From: Lachnospiraceae bacterium | Lineage (GTDB): Bacteria > Bacillota > Clostridia > Lachnospirales > Lachnospiraceae | Assembly: GCA_949383255.1 (NCBI GenBank) | Contig: CASJPF010000038.1 | Span: 1 to 35,678, forward strand | Reading direction: 5' to 3' | Length of the DNA: 35,678 nt | In this document: positions 8,936 to 19,100 of the stretch, piece after piece | Layout of the letters: every line of letters starts with the position of its first letter | Position numbering within the stretch: position 1 is the first letter of the stretch | Notes under the pieces: model-generated | The model's database searches: none | What the model was told of the DNA's origin: nothing | Seen by the model: the letters and a program-made list of their open reading frames with translations, nothing else | Made by a program: the position numbers and the translations under genes

Positions 8936-8944
8936 ATTATAACA
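8936..8944 (-). promoter_or_regulatory. Extended -10 promoter for ruvAB
   Basis: TGTTATAAT is a consensus extended -10 (TGnTATAAT). The -35 region is only a T-rich run, which is acceptable for this class. Confidence 0.5.
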
Positions 8945-8952
8945 CAACTTGT

Positions 8953-8997
8953 CCAAAAAAGAAAGGAGAAAAAGAAACGTATGTTTTCTCTTTCTCC
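8953..8997 (-). terminator. Intrinsic terminator of the ilv operon
   Basis: A 13-bp stem, GGAGAAAGAGAAA pairing with TTTCTTTTTCTCC (one G-U), is followed by a U-run on the minus strand, 18-60 nt after the ilvC stop codon. Confidence 0.8.
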
Positions 8998-9014
8998 CTT
9001 CCTGTATTTTTTGA

Positions 9015-10064
<1,050 letters not shown>

Positions 10065-10102
10065 TTATACACACGCACACAAAAGCGGCGCGGATATTGC
10101 TG

Positions 10103-10603
10103 TTACTCAAGATTTACTAAATCCTCTGTACCTCGTCCAAGTCCCGCAATACCAGTTCTGGCAATCTCAAGAATCTCATAATCCTGAAGAAGACCAATAA
10201 AAGCTTCAATCTTAGACTGACTTCCTGTAAGTTCCACTATCAGACTATCCACGTTGACATCGACAATCTTTGCGCGAAAAATATCTGCTACAGAGATGAC
10301 TCCCTGACGCTTCTCCGGAGTCGATCGCACCTTGATTAGACAAAGCTCTCTGTAGACACTTTTCTCTGGCTTGAGCTCTCGGATATCCCTGACATCAACC
10401 AGTTTCGCAACCTGTTTTTCAATCTGGTCAAGAATCTCCTCCTCTCCCGAAGCCACAATAGTTATGCGACTGTAGCGCGGATCTGCGGTGACACCTGCTG
10501 TAATGCTTTCAATATTGTAGCCACGTCTGGAAAACAAACCAGAAATGCGGCTTAACACACCAGAATTGTTATCAACCAAAAGCTGAAATACTCTATTCTG
10601 CAT
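10103..10603 (-). CDS. ilvN: Acetolactate synthase small (regulatory) subunit, copy 1
   Basis: 166 aa. N-terminal ACT domain VFQLLVDNNSGVLSRISGLF followed by SRRGYNIESI, then the ALS small-subunit C-terminal domain ending ILEIARTGIAGLGRG. This closely follows E. coli IlvH, including the Asn and Gly of the valine-binding loop (DNNSGVLSR) and the Asn of YNIES, so end-product inhibition by valine is plausible. It activates the IlvB catalytic subunit. GGGAG lies about 10 nt before the ATG. A second, diverged copy lies just upstream; the pair shares about the same length and domain order. Confidence 0.93.
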   Translation of the reverse strand: MQNRVFQLLVDNNSGVLSRISGLFSRRGYNIESITAGVTADPRYSRITIVASGEEEILDQIEKQVAKLVDVRDIRELKPEKSVYRELCLIKVRSTPEKRQGVISVADIFRAKIVDVNVDSLIVELTGSQSKIEAFIGLLQDYEILEIARTGIAGLGRGTEDLVNLE

Positions 10604-10667
10604 AAAGATACACTCCCTTTATATGTAAATCACAAAATAACCAAAAATTATTGTAGCAATTCTACTA

Positions 10668-11150
10668 TTAATTGTCAATACATTTGGGCAAAGCTAAAGT
10701 CCCTGTTCTGGCTACTTCTACAATACTGATAGATTTTAACATATCCAACATAACCTTGATACGCTCTGGCATATCACAGATTTGTATAATCATATTATTG
10801 TTGGACATATCAACAATATCCGCCTTCATAATCTCACAAATCTCCATAATATCACGCCGCGTTCCACGGTTGTACTTTACCTTAATCAACATAAGTTCTC
10901 TGCTAATGCTGTCCTTTTCATCAAAAGTTTTCACTTTGATAACATCCAGCTTTTTATTAAGCTGCTTTTCAATCTGCTCAATGGTCCTCTGATTCCCAGA
11001 ACTTACAATTGTCATGCAGGAAACCGCTGGGTCATCTGTCTCACCAACTGCCAGACTATCAATATTAAAGCATCTTCTCGAAAACAAACCCGAAACCTTG
11101 CAGAGTACACCAGCCCTGTTTTCTACTAATACGGAATATATTTTTTTCAT
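10668..11150 (-). CDS. Acetolactate synthase small subunit, diverged copy 2
   Basis: 160 aa, same ACT plus C-terminal layout as the neighbouring copy: IYSVLVENRAGVLCKVSGLF, SRRCFNIDSL and VEVARTGTLALPK. The usual RRGYNI has become RRCFNI and the second half is strongly diverged (MEICEIMKADIVDMSNNNMI). The valine-loop Asn and Gly (VENRAGVL) and the Asn of FNIDS remain. One ilvB gene with two small-subunit genes suggests alternative holoenzymes with different feedback response, or a second copy with another partner. It lies 16 nt after ilvB, closer than copy 1, so it is clearly part of the operon. Confidence 0.9.
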   Translation of the reverse strand: MKKIYSVLVENRAGVLCKVSGLFSRRCFNIDSLAVGETDDPAVSCMTIVSSGNQRTIEQIEKQLNKKLDVIKVKTFDEKDSISRELMLIKVKYNRGTRRDIMEICEIMKADIVDMSNNNMIIQICDMPERIKVMLDMLKSISIVEVARTGTLALPKCIDN

Positions 11151-11166
11151 ATCAACTGGAACCTCC

Positions 11167-12795
11167 TCATTTTACCAAATCCATCGGATCGACGAGACAC
11201 TCCATAAGCATGGTATTGTCCTGTGCCAAAAATTCTTTTAACTTCCCCTGCGCATGAGACATATTTTCCACTCGGATAAACGGAATATCATATGCCGCCG
11301 CAAGCTTTTCCAGATTCGGAGTACCATCTTTAATATCTACAACAGAATAATTATCCTTGTATGTATAATGCTGAAATTCGCGTACCATACCAAGGTAATT
11401 ATTTTTGAGGACGATAATCTTTACTGGAATATGATGTTGCATGATTGTCGCAAGCTCCATCATTGACATCTGAAATGAGCCATCGCCGCAAACCGCCACA
11501 ACTTGTCTACTCATATCGCCACGCTTAACCCCCATTGCAGCAGGTATAGAATATCCCATTGTTCCCATACCGCCCGATGTAAGGAAACGTCCTTGTTTCA
11601 CAATATGATAATTGCAGCTCCAAATTTGGTTCTGCCCCACATCAGCAACATAGACTGCATCTTCCTTCATCTCATTGGAAAGCATTGTGATAAATGCCGC
11701 GGGATCCACATATTCCGGATTGGGATTGCGCCTTTGAACCATTGTCTCACGATAACCCTCCAACGTATGAATCCACGCTTCATGCTCACAGGTAAACTCT
11801 TCTTTTGCAATATCTTCAAAAATATGCCTTGCATCTCCTACAAGCGGAATGGAAGGTCCTACATTTTTACCAATTTCAGCAGGGTCCACATCAATATGTA
11901 CCAAAATCTTATTGGTTGTAATCAAATCTGGCTGACTGACAGCCCTGTCTGCTACACGCGCACCGACCATGATTAAAAGATCAGACTCGTTCATAGCGCG
12001 GTTTGCATACGCCTTTCCATTGTTTCCAACCATGCCGAAATACAGAGTGTCCTCAGTAGGCATAACACCAATTCCCATCATTGTGGATACAACAGGAATC
12101 CGATATTTATGGACAAATTCACGAAGGGCATAAACTGCCTCACTCAGATGAACACCTCCGCCGGCACAGATAATTGGTCTCTTTGCCCTCTCTAACTCCT
12201 TAACCACTTTCTTAATCTGTACAACATTTCCTTTAATTGTTGGTTTATATGCACGAATATTGACTTCTTCTGGATATTTAAAATTTCTGATAGCCGCATT
12301 CTGAATATCAATTGGAACATCAATTAGCACAGGACCTTTTCTTCCAGAATTTGCAATATAAAAAGCTTCTTTAAACACACGAGGAATCTCTTCCACATTC
12401 TTAATCAGATAACTGTATTTTACAAAAGATTCAACAGCCCCTGTAATGTCCGCTTCCTGAAAAACATCGCTTCCAATCAGTTCACTTTTTACTTGTCCTG
12501 TAATACATACAATGGGAATACTATCTGCAAAGGCTGTCGCAATACCCGTTATCAAATTGGTTGCACCCGGTCCGCTTGTCACAGCACACACTCCTACTTT
12601 ACCGGTGACTCGGGCTTCTCCGCTTGCTGCGTGCGCAGCATTCTGTTCTGTTCTAACTAATATTGTCCTGATTTCCGAATCGAGAATGCTGTTGTAAAAT
12701 GGGCAGATCGCCACTCCGGGATAGCCATATACTGTGGTAACGCCCTCTTTCTCGAGACATTTTACGATTGCGTCAGCACCGATCATGTTGTTCAC
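11167..12795 (-). CDS. ilvB: Acetolactate synthase large (catalytic) subunit
   Basis: 542 aa thiamine-diphosphate enzyme; condenses pyruvate with pyruvate or 2-oxobutyrate, the first common step to branched-chain amino acids. N-terminal PYR domain with the catalytic Glu in VRTEQNAAHAASGEAR (about 50) and TSGPGATNLITGIATAFADS; central FAD-binding-like domain; C-terminal PP domain with the ThDP/Mg motif GDGSFQMSMMELATI ending in LKNNYLG. Slightly shorter than E. coli IlvB but complete. Two near start codons (codons 1 and 4); AAGGATAAGAG upstream serves either. First gene of ilvB - small subunit 2 - small subunit 1 - ilvC. No T-box or leader peptide was recognised upstream; the leader instead holds repeat hairpins. 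Confidence 0.96.
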   Translation of the reverse strand: MNNMIGADAIVKCLEKEGVTTVYGYPGVAICPFYNSILDSEIRTILVRTEQNAAHAASGEARVTGKVGVCAVTSGPGATNLITGIATAFADSIPIVCITGQVKSELIGSDVFQEADITGAVESFVKYSYLIKNVEEIPRVFKEAFYIANSGRKGPVLIDVPIDIQNAAIRNFKYPEEVNIRAYKPTIKGNVVQIKKVVKELERAKRPIICAGGGVHLSEAVYALREFVHKYRIPVVSTMMGIGVMPTEDTLYFGMVGNNGKAYANRAMNESDLLIMVGARVADRAVSQPDLITTNKILVHIDVDPAEIGKNVGPSIPLVGDARHIFEDIAKEEFTCEHEAWIHTLEGYRETMVQRRNPNPEYVDPAAFITMLSNEMKEDAVYVADVGQNQIWSCNYHIVKQGRFLTSGGMGTMGYSIPAAMGVKRGDMSRQVVAVCGDGSFQMSMMELATIMQHHIPVKIIVLKNNYLGMVREFQHYTYKDNYSVVDIKDGTPNLEKLAAAYDIPFIRVENMSHAQGKLKEFLAQDNTMLMECLVDPMDLVK

Positions 12796-12842
12796 TCTTA
12801 TCCTTTCAAATGTGATTTATTCTGCTGCAATTTGTATTTTAC

Positions 12843-12959
12843 CCACCACTTATAGAAGTAGAAGTCTTCTCTAGCTGAGTTCAAGAATGCCATCAGCATT
12901 CTTGCTGTGATGTGCGAGTTGGCTCTGCTGACAGATTACAGATTCGCACGCTTACAATC
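12843..12959 (-). repeat. Repeat-derived 5' leader of ilvB (modules B and A)
   Basis: Module B, CCACTTATAGAAGTAGAAGT (from 12846), is followed on the plus strand by module A: CAAGAATGC-CATCA-GCATTCTTG (12882-12904), then GCTCTGCTGACAGATTACAG and GATTCGCACGCTTACAAT. The same modules lie in reverse order in the zapA leader (6930-7110). The stretch from 12796 to 13147 has no gene; it holds this leader and the ilvB promoter. Confidence 0.75.
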
Positions 12960-12983
12960 CAAAACTGCTGCAAAACATATTTC

Positions 12984-13012
12984 ATTATACATAAAATTAC
13001 AGATTAAGTAAA
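12984..13012 (-). promoter_or_regulatory. Sigma-A-type promoter of the ilvB operon
   Basis: TTTACT (13007-13012), a 17-bp spacer and a perfect TATAAT (12984-12989), facing ilvB. Predicted leader is about 180 nt. Confidence 0.65.
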
Positions 13013-13147
13013 CCTTTATTTTTAAGAATACAACAATTTTCGCATTGATTTTATAAGTATATTATGCTAAAGTATGCTTATGCAATCAATCCCGAAAACG
13101 TGTCTTCGAGAATTAGAGAAAGAAACCATAAGAAGGAAACCATAAAA

Positions 13148-13735
13148 ATGAACCACATTTCATCAGATAAAAAAATAATATTCTTCGTCGCTGCAATGAC
13201 TAGCGCCGCCTGTCTATCTGGCTGCGGTAAAGCAAGTGACGAGGAGAAAGCACTGGCAGTTTTTTCAACTTCTGTATCCGAATTTGCAAATTATATAAAA
13301 GATACTGATGAAAAAATAAACAGTCTTGATGTTAGCCAAGAAAAATCTGTAACAGAACTTTTAGAAATACTAGATGATATGGAAAACCAGTTTGCAAATT
13401 TCTCGCAATTAGAAGTACCTTTGCAGTATGCGGGTGTTTCTAATCTAGCCAGACAGGCAAGCACAGATATGTCTCTTGCTGTATCTTATTATCACACAGC
13501 ATACGAGTCAGAGCCTTTTGATGAAAATTATGCAACTGCGGCTTATCAGTGCTATTCAAATTCCATTGAATATATCCGATACATTGGGTATTTATTAAAA
13601 GGAGAAAAAATACCAGAAAATGACCATGTCACGGTATACGAAGAATTAAACGACGAAAATATTCTCGACAAATGGCTGTCAGGAGATGACGAAAATGAAG
13701 CGACTCCTGTCAATGCTCCAGAAGCCGCCAACTAA
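13148..13735 (+). CDS. Small lipoprotein of unknown function
   Basis: 195 aa from the ATG at 13148 (AGAAGGAAA about 8-10 nt upstream); 28 earlier in-frame codons are unlikely to be translated because they precede the signal peptide. Lipoprotein signal: Lys-rich start NHISSDKKIIFFVAAMT, then SAACLSGCG with lipobox LSGC, so the mature protein is lipid-anchored at Cys. The mature part is acidic and helical (DEKINSLDVSQEKSVTELLE, LARQASTDMSLAVSYYHTAY), recalling cell-surface four-helix proteins, with a Pro/Asn/Ala-rich tail. I do not recognise the family. It is divergent from ilvB and convergent with a DUF308 gene, and is one of only two coding calls on the plus strand. Confidence 0.8.
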   Translation: MNHISSDKKIIFFVAAMTSAACLSGCGKASDEEKALAVFSTSVSEFANYIKDTDEKINSLDVSQEKSVTELLEILDDMENQFANFSQLEVPLQYAGVSNLARQASTDMSLAVSYYHTAYESEPFDENYATAAYQCYSNSIEYIRYIGYLLKGEKIPENDHVTVYEELNDENILDKWLSGDDENEATPVNAPEAAN

Positions 13736-13744
13736 GCCATTTTT

Positions 13745-13770
13745 AACATCGAATCATTCGATTCGATGTT
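13745..13770. terminator. Bidirectional terminator between convergent genes
   Basis: Perfect 11-bp stem AACATCGAATC/GATTCGATGTT with loop ATTC, between the lipoprotein gene and the DUF308 gene. It touches the stop codon of the latter. T-rich flanks are modest on both sides. Confidence 0.7.
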
Positions 13771-14347
13771 ATTCATTTCCCTTAAATTCACGCACTCTTC
13801 TATCAGTGTCTTTCTGTGCGAGATATGAAAAAGCCAGAAGCACCAAATCAGAACCACCATCATAAATCATAGCAATCCCCAGAAGCACCATTGTAATCTC
13901 ATATGCGGTAAATGGATTTAACACCAACAGCAAGCCAACTACAATTGTAAGAATGGCAACAATTAATGCAATCCACCATTTGTCGCTCCCCGCCTTTTTA
14001 ATATCCAATGTATACTGAATATCCATCAATCCATGAATCAGCACAATGACCCCTACAACTACTGGAATGATTGACAACACAATTCGCGGCTGTGTACAAA
14101 TCCAAATGCCAAGAAGGACCAGTACAATTCCCATAAGCATATTAAATTTGTTATAAAAGCCAAGCCGCTCGCCGCGCAAAAAACTAATTAGCTGAATGAC
14201 TCCCATCAAAATTAATGCCCCGCCAAGCAAATAACATAATAAAACACCAAGAATATGTGGCCATATCACAAGAACAAGCCCCAACAATACCATTATTATT
14301 GCATTGATTAAATAATTATGCTTCATATCCTGTATAATTGATTTCAT
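13769..14347 (-). CDS. DUF308 (HdeD-like) membrane protein
   Basis: 192 aa with six hydrophobic segments in pairs: AIIMVLLGLVLVIWPHILGV, LLCYLLGGALILMGVIQLI, MLMGIVLVLLGIWIC, VLSIIPVVVGVIVLIHGLMD, WWIALIVAILTIVVGLLLVL and YEITMVLLGIAMIYDG. Internal repetition of the xxGxxLIxxPxxxxxxxxxxxG type is characteristic of DUF308/HdeD. E. coli HdeD is linked to acid resistance, but the molecular role of the family is unknown. GGAGGG lies 6 nt before the ATG. Its leader has a small ACTTC/GAAGT hairpin at 14402-14417. Confidence 0.85.
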   Translation of the reverse strand: MKSIIQDMKHNYLINAIIMVLLGLVLVIWPHILGVLLCYLLGGALILMGVIQLISFLRGERLGFYNKFNMLMGIVLVLLGIWICTQPRIVLSIIPVVVGVIVLIHGLMDIQYTLDIKKAGSDKWWIALIVAILTIVVGLLLVLNPFTAYEITMVLLGIAMIYDGGSDLVLLAFSYLAQKDTDRRVREFKGNE

Positions 14348-14417
14348 ACAATCCCTCCTTAATTTAGATAACCTCTAAAGATCTATTACAGGAATATTTT
14401 AACTTCAATATAGAAGT

Positions 14418-14426
14418 ATTGTAGCA
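14418..14426 (-). promoter_or_regulatory. Possible extended -10 promoter for the DUF308 gene
   Basis: TGCTACAAT fits TGnTAnAAT; the -35 region is weak (TATTCA at 17 bp). Confidence 0.35.
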
Positions 14427-14475
14427 TACATTTTTTTAAATGAATACAAAAATTTTAATATTTTTCAAATACAAT

Positions 14476-15249
14476 CTAAAATACCCACTCATACAATATC
14501 GCAAGCAATTCCCTGGCATAATATGTTGGCAGCAGCCATAATGCTGTGTCTCCTGAGACAGCTCCATGTTCTAGTCCAAGGCTATCCGCAACCTTTCCCG
14601 CTCTGTACTCATGATAATTATTGGTTGCAATCGCAATCTGTTCCTTAAGCCCTTGCTCTCTGATAATTTCATAAGAAAAAGCAAAGTTTTCCCGCGTTGT
14701 TGTAGATTGGTCTTCCTTGTATATTCGATTCGGTGCAATGCCATTGTTTACCAGATACAAATACATACAGTCCGCCTCTGAGATTGTCTCATCCACTCCT
14801 TGACCACCCGATACAATACACGCTGAATCTGGATTTGCATTCAAGTATTTTAACGCTGCTTTTAAGCGTTCTTCCAGTGGGATACTCGGTCGTTCACCAT
14901 ATACTTTACACCCTAATACAATCACAGTAGCATTTGGCACAGGCGCAGTGCCTGCTGCCTTCACCATCAGTATTGTCATCACAATCACAAGAACTACTCC
15001 AACAATTATCCCTGACGCAAAAATGCTTAAAATAACTTTTCCAATCCTCTTTTGCCAAAAAACATGTATCAGTCTGTGTACCATCGGCAAAAATAATGCA
15101 TAAAGTATCACACAGATACAAAGCACAATACCTACCGCATTTCCTATATTTAATATCCTTCTTCTAAGTACGGGAAGGAAGAAACCGCTAAAACTAGCTG
15201 CCCCAAATAAAAACAGCAGCACTCTTCCGATAATATTCCATATTTTCAA
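14476..15249 (-). CDS. YdcF/SanA-type DUF218 protein, membrane-anchored
   Basis: 257 aa. Three N-terminal membrane segments (about 8-25, 35-55 and 70-95) lead to a C-terminal DUF218 domain: VIVLGCKVYGERPSIPLEER, ACIVSGGQGVDETISEADCM, EDQSTTTRENFAFS and IAIATNNYHEYRAGKVADSL. DUF218 members (ElyC, SanA, YdcF) are linked to envelope integrity and lipid-carrier or vancomycin phenotypes in E. coli; YdcF binds S-adenosylmethionine in a crystal structure. Function here is therefore only envelope-related by analogy. It lies between the DUF308 gene and a lipoprotein gene, all on the minus strand. Confidence 0.88.
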   Translation of the reverse strand: MKIWNIIGRVLLFLFGAASFSGFFLPVLRRRILNIGNAVGIVLCICVILYALFLPMVHRLIHVFWQKRIGKVILSIFASGIIVGVVLVIVMTILMVKAAGTAPVPNATVIVLGCKVYGERPSIPLEERLKAALKYLNANPDSACIVSGGQGVDETISEADCMYLYLVNNGIAPNRIYKEDQSTTTRENFAFSYEIIREQGLKEQIAIATNNYHEYRAGKVADSLGLEHGAVSGDTALWLLPTYYARELLAILYEWVF

Positions 15250-15270
15250 CTTTTTTCCCTCTCACAGTCG

Positions 15271-15297
15271 AAAAAAGACGGCAGATAATTTCTGCCG
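15271..15297 (-). terminator. Intrinsic terminator after the Thr/Asp-rich lipoprotein gene
   Basis: CGGCAGA-AATTA-TCTGCCG followed by a U-rich run on the minus strand, 27-53 nt after the stop codon at 15324. Confidence 0.85.
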
Positions 15298-15323
15298 CCC
15301 GATTTTTGCTTTAAATTTCCAAA

Positions 15324-15944
15324 TTACAAATCCTGACTAAACAATTCTGTACCATTGCTTGTCCTATAGACAATTCGCACCACAAGATCAGAAGCACCAA
15401 TTGACTCCCTCAGCTCATCGCGCATTGGCTCAAACTGAGCCTTAAGACCATCATACTGTTGCTGCATTTGTGTTTCCATCTCATCCTTTTGCTCATCTGT
15501 CAGGTCACTGCCATCTGTGCCAAGTGCTTCCTCTGAAAGTACAAAGACCATAGACAAGGTATTGCCCTCTGCTTCAAACTCCGTAGTCATCGCACCGTTA
15601 AACATTGTGTTAAACAGTTCCACATAAGTAGAAGCTTCCTCAGAACTTACCCAATCCTCAGCAGCCGCGCCACTCTCTGCATCCTTGTTTGTTGCATCTG
15701 CTGCATCTGTTGTGTCTGTTGTATCTGTTGTGTCCGCTGTATCTGTTGTGTCTGTTGTATCTGCTGTATCTGCCTTCGCTGTATCTGTTGTATCTGCCTT
15801 TGCTGTATCCTCTACAGTATTGGTAACAGCTGCCGACTCTGCTGGTGCCTTATCATTATCTTTTGAACCACATGCTGTCATTGTAAACATCATTGATGTC
15901 ACAATTGCCACTGATAAAACTGCATTAACAATCTTCTTTTTCAT
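15324..15944 (-). CDS. Lipoprotein with Thr/Asp repeat linker, DUF4854-like
   Basis: 206 aa. Signal peptide MKKKIVNAVLSVAIVTSMMF then MTACGS (lipobox MTAC), so it is anchored on the outer face of the membrane. Residues about 45-90 are a low-complexity linker of repeated Ala/Asp/Thr (TTDTADTTDT and similar), followed by a folded domain of about 110 residues (STYVELFNTMFNGAMTTEFE, NTLSMVFVLSEEALG, DLVVRIVYRTSNGTELFSQ). This layout matches DUF4854 lipoproteins of Lachnospiraceae; the function of that family is unknown. The promoter (16006-16034) and terminator (15271-15297) indicate a single-gene transcript. Confidence 0.82.
   Translation of the reverse strand: MKKKIVNAVLSVAIVTSMMFTMTACGSKDNDKAPAESAAVTNTVEDTAKADTTDTAKADTADTTDTTDTADTTDTTDTTDAADATNKDAESGAAAEDWVSSEEASTYVELFNTMFNGAMTTEFEAEGNTLSMVFVLSEEALGTDGSDLTDEQKDEMETQMQQQYDGLKAQFEPMRDELRESIGASDLVVRIVYRTSNGTELFSQDL
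15692..15812 (-). repeat. Short tandem repeat coding for the Thr/Asp linker
   Basis: Degenerate repeats of ACAGAY/ACWGACACA units (periods 9 and multiples of 3) within the lipoprotein gene. Codons are near-identical, so length change by slippage in steps of three would keep the frame. Confidence 0.75.
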
Positions 15945-16005
15945 TCTAAATTCCTCTCCTCACAAAAAAATCATAAATAATTGTTTAATGTCTTAACAAT
16001 TCAGA

Positions 16006-16034
16006 AGTTTATCACGAATCAATTTCTGTGTCAA
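16006..16034 (-). promoter_or_regulatory. Sigma-A-type promoter of the Thr/Asp-rich lipoprotein
   Basis: Consensus TTGACA (16029-16034), a 17-bp spacer and TAAACT (16006-16011). The leader is about 55 nt. Confidence 0.65.
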
Positions 16035-16144
16035 CTACCAAAACATATTTTCGTGGCATTGTTTAAAATAACATTATTTTCCCAAATATTTTCGTGCAAC
16101 TTATACAGACATAAATAAACAATAGTTTACATTTTTTTACAATT

Positions 16145-19100
16145 TTACTCCTCTGGTTTGATAAGAGTATACTCCATGTTACTGTTATGGTCAAATGGAA
16201 GTATTATTATACCATTTCCGTCCGTTGCCTTTTCAAGCTCCTGATGAATCAACACCGTTTTTCCACAACTATCTAATAGGAAATAATGTCTAGAAGACCA
16301 TGAACAGTCTTTCTGAAGCCTAAGTTCTGTGATAACGTATCCTAATGTATCCGCATGCCCCAAAAATCCAGAAACATATGTCTTCAAAAGCAAGACTGGT
16401 GTCTCCTCATTCTGAAAGGTAACCACACTGCATCCACTGATAGCATCTGCGTAAATCTTATCTTCTGAAGTTCTATTTTGTACAACCTTTTTTAATTCAA
16501 CCAAATTTGGGTCATAAATCAAATACAATGCATCCATCATAATTGTTGCTACTGTCTGGCATTGTTCTTCTTCTCCAAGCTGAATCAAAAGCCGAGGTTC
16601 CTCATCGTCTGATTCGATATAAGTGCCAAAAATAGGAAATCCTCTTTCCTCTATATAACCATCTGGAAGCAGAATCTGTTTACCTGTCTTTGTATCTGTC
16701 ACTCTCAGCACATATCCTCCATCGCCACCATTATATTTCAAATCGACCAGTTCAATTTGCTCCTCTATGCCATCTCCATTTAAGTCAATGTTTTGTGGAA
16801 AATCCAAATTAAATGCAGATTCATGATGATTTGGAAAAATCGCTTCAAGCTGTCGGGCATCTTCATCCATAATTTCTCTTATATTCTGACTCGTAATCTC
16901 ATATGGAGCAATAGAGGCTACATCAGAAGTCCTTAGATTTTCTGTACAGGGAATCCAAATACCATCTGCTCCATATGGCTGCAGCATTTGCACTGACGCA
17001 GAACTTCCATCTTCATAAAAATCAAATGTCACAGTACAGTGTGTACTGTCTGTGTCAGATCTTGTCACACGAGTTCCAACTTTATTAGGATTGTTCAATA
17101 AATTTAGCAAAAAAATTGCTGCGGAATCTGGTTCAAATAACTTTTTGTACCAGTCACTGTTTTTGTTATTCTTTGCATTCCTATTCAGGACTTCTCCAAC
17201 TCCATTAAAAGAATAATAGTCCATCATTGTACCTGTAATTCCATTTGGATAGGCATTATTATATTCCTTTGCCATACAAATTCCATCCATAAACTGTAAT
17301 GTTTCCGATGTTATGATACAGTCCTTCTCATTTATTTCATATGTGAGCAGTTCACGCCATACAGTGACATGTGGGTCAGATACCCATGCATAATACAATA
17401 TTTCTGCAGAGTGCTCTGTCACACTGACAATGTAATAATTACGCGCAATTAAATTCTCATCATCCTCTCCCCAAGGCCACGGACTCGACCATCCAAACGA
17501 CGCATTCTCTGTCTTTCCATCCAAACTCTGGCTTAACAACTCTCTTTCTATAAGCTCCTTTTGTACATCTATATTGGCAAGTTTTATAATAGTCTTGGCA
17601 TCACGATTACAGAATGCCTGTGCCCACTGCTCAATTATCTTTTTTACATATTTGGCAGATTCCCATTCACTCAAGTTCCTTTCCAACTCTATAAGTGTTT
17701 CCTCCGATGTTTCAAAATGCTGAATTGTCGTTTCCCATTCCTGTTGTAGCTGCTGTAAAGCTGTCACTTCTTTTAAGGATATTTGATTCTTTAACTTCTC
17801 CAGTTGTTTTTGCAAAACTTTTTTTTCTGTCACAATCTGCTCTTTCATTGCTTTTATATCCACAATGTTTTTCTGAAACTTTTGGTTTGTTGTTATATTG
17901 TCTTGGTCCAAATCATCTAAAATATCTTCTATCAAAGTTTCTGCTTCATACAGGAGTCTCGATGCATTCGTTTTAATAAAAATAGAACCATCTACCACAC
18001 AGGCGTCTATACTTTTCTCCTGATTAATATGAGACACATCAGAAGAATTTTTAGCATCAAATAACAAAGCGCCATAGCTAGTAATAAGAAATTGATAATG
18101 ATATTGTTGGTCTTTTGTGACTGCAATCAATCGATTATCCCTAATCTCATAGGTTCCAAAAGGTAAATAAGAACTAAGAGAATCATGGGCGAATGTAAAT
18201 GTTCCGTTTTCAAAAAGCGTCAGATTTGGAAACATTTGTTTCGCTTGTGGTAAAAATAGACCATAATTGCCTTCTGTTGTAATTGTTGACATAACCAATT
18301 CTGCTTTTGCTGATTTCTTCTGTGTCATAAAGCATACTGGAACAGCAATACATACCAGCACTGCTGCCACCAAAACCCAAAATGCAGGTTTTTTATAATG
18401 TAACACATTTTTTACGCGCTCTTTCACACCCACCTCGCCAAAAGCAACTGGGCACGCTGTAATTACATGCCGATTTGCTGCACTGTTGAGCAACGCCTGC
18501 GAATACGCTTTTTTGTATTCCGTACCAAGCTTTTTGATAACATACTCATCACAAATCAGCTCAATATCTTTACAGAGCATAATATAGGCAATCCACACGC
18601 AGGGATTAAACCAATAGACCGACAAAATCAAAAATCCAGCGGGTTTTATCAAATAATCTTTTCTCTTTTTATGTGTCAATTCATGTTGTACCACATAGGG
18701 AAGTTCCTCACTGGAAATACTGCTTGGAACATAGATACGCGGGTGAATGATTCCAAATAAAAACGGGCTTTCTAATTTATCATTTCGATATATTTTTATT
18801 ATATTTTTTCCTTTGTTATTGTCATTTAATACCACTTCCAGCGGTACAGACACTTTAACGCAACTTCTAAGCCGCAGCCAACTAAGCGCCAAATAACAAA
18901 ACATTAGTATTACACCAAAAATCCAAACCCAAGTACAAATTTGTACTGTTGTGAATGAGCTTGATATATTTTTTTCTCTTATATGCACATCTTTATGCTG
19001 AATCTGCTGATTAATTGGCTGTTTCTCTGGTACTGTGCTATTGCTATTTGGCTGTATTGTCTGATAGATGTATTCTTCTACCGTTGGTGTATCTGGAATC

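Noticed and set aside
12796..13063. T-box riboswitch or leader-peptide attenuator upstream of ilvB
   Set aside because: No T-box sequence (TGGNACCGCG type), no run of Leu/Val/Ile codons after a ribosome site, and no terminator before ilvB.
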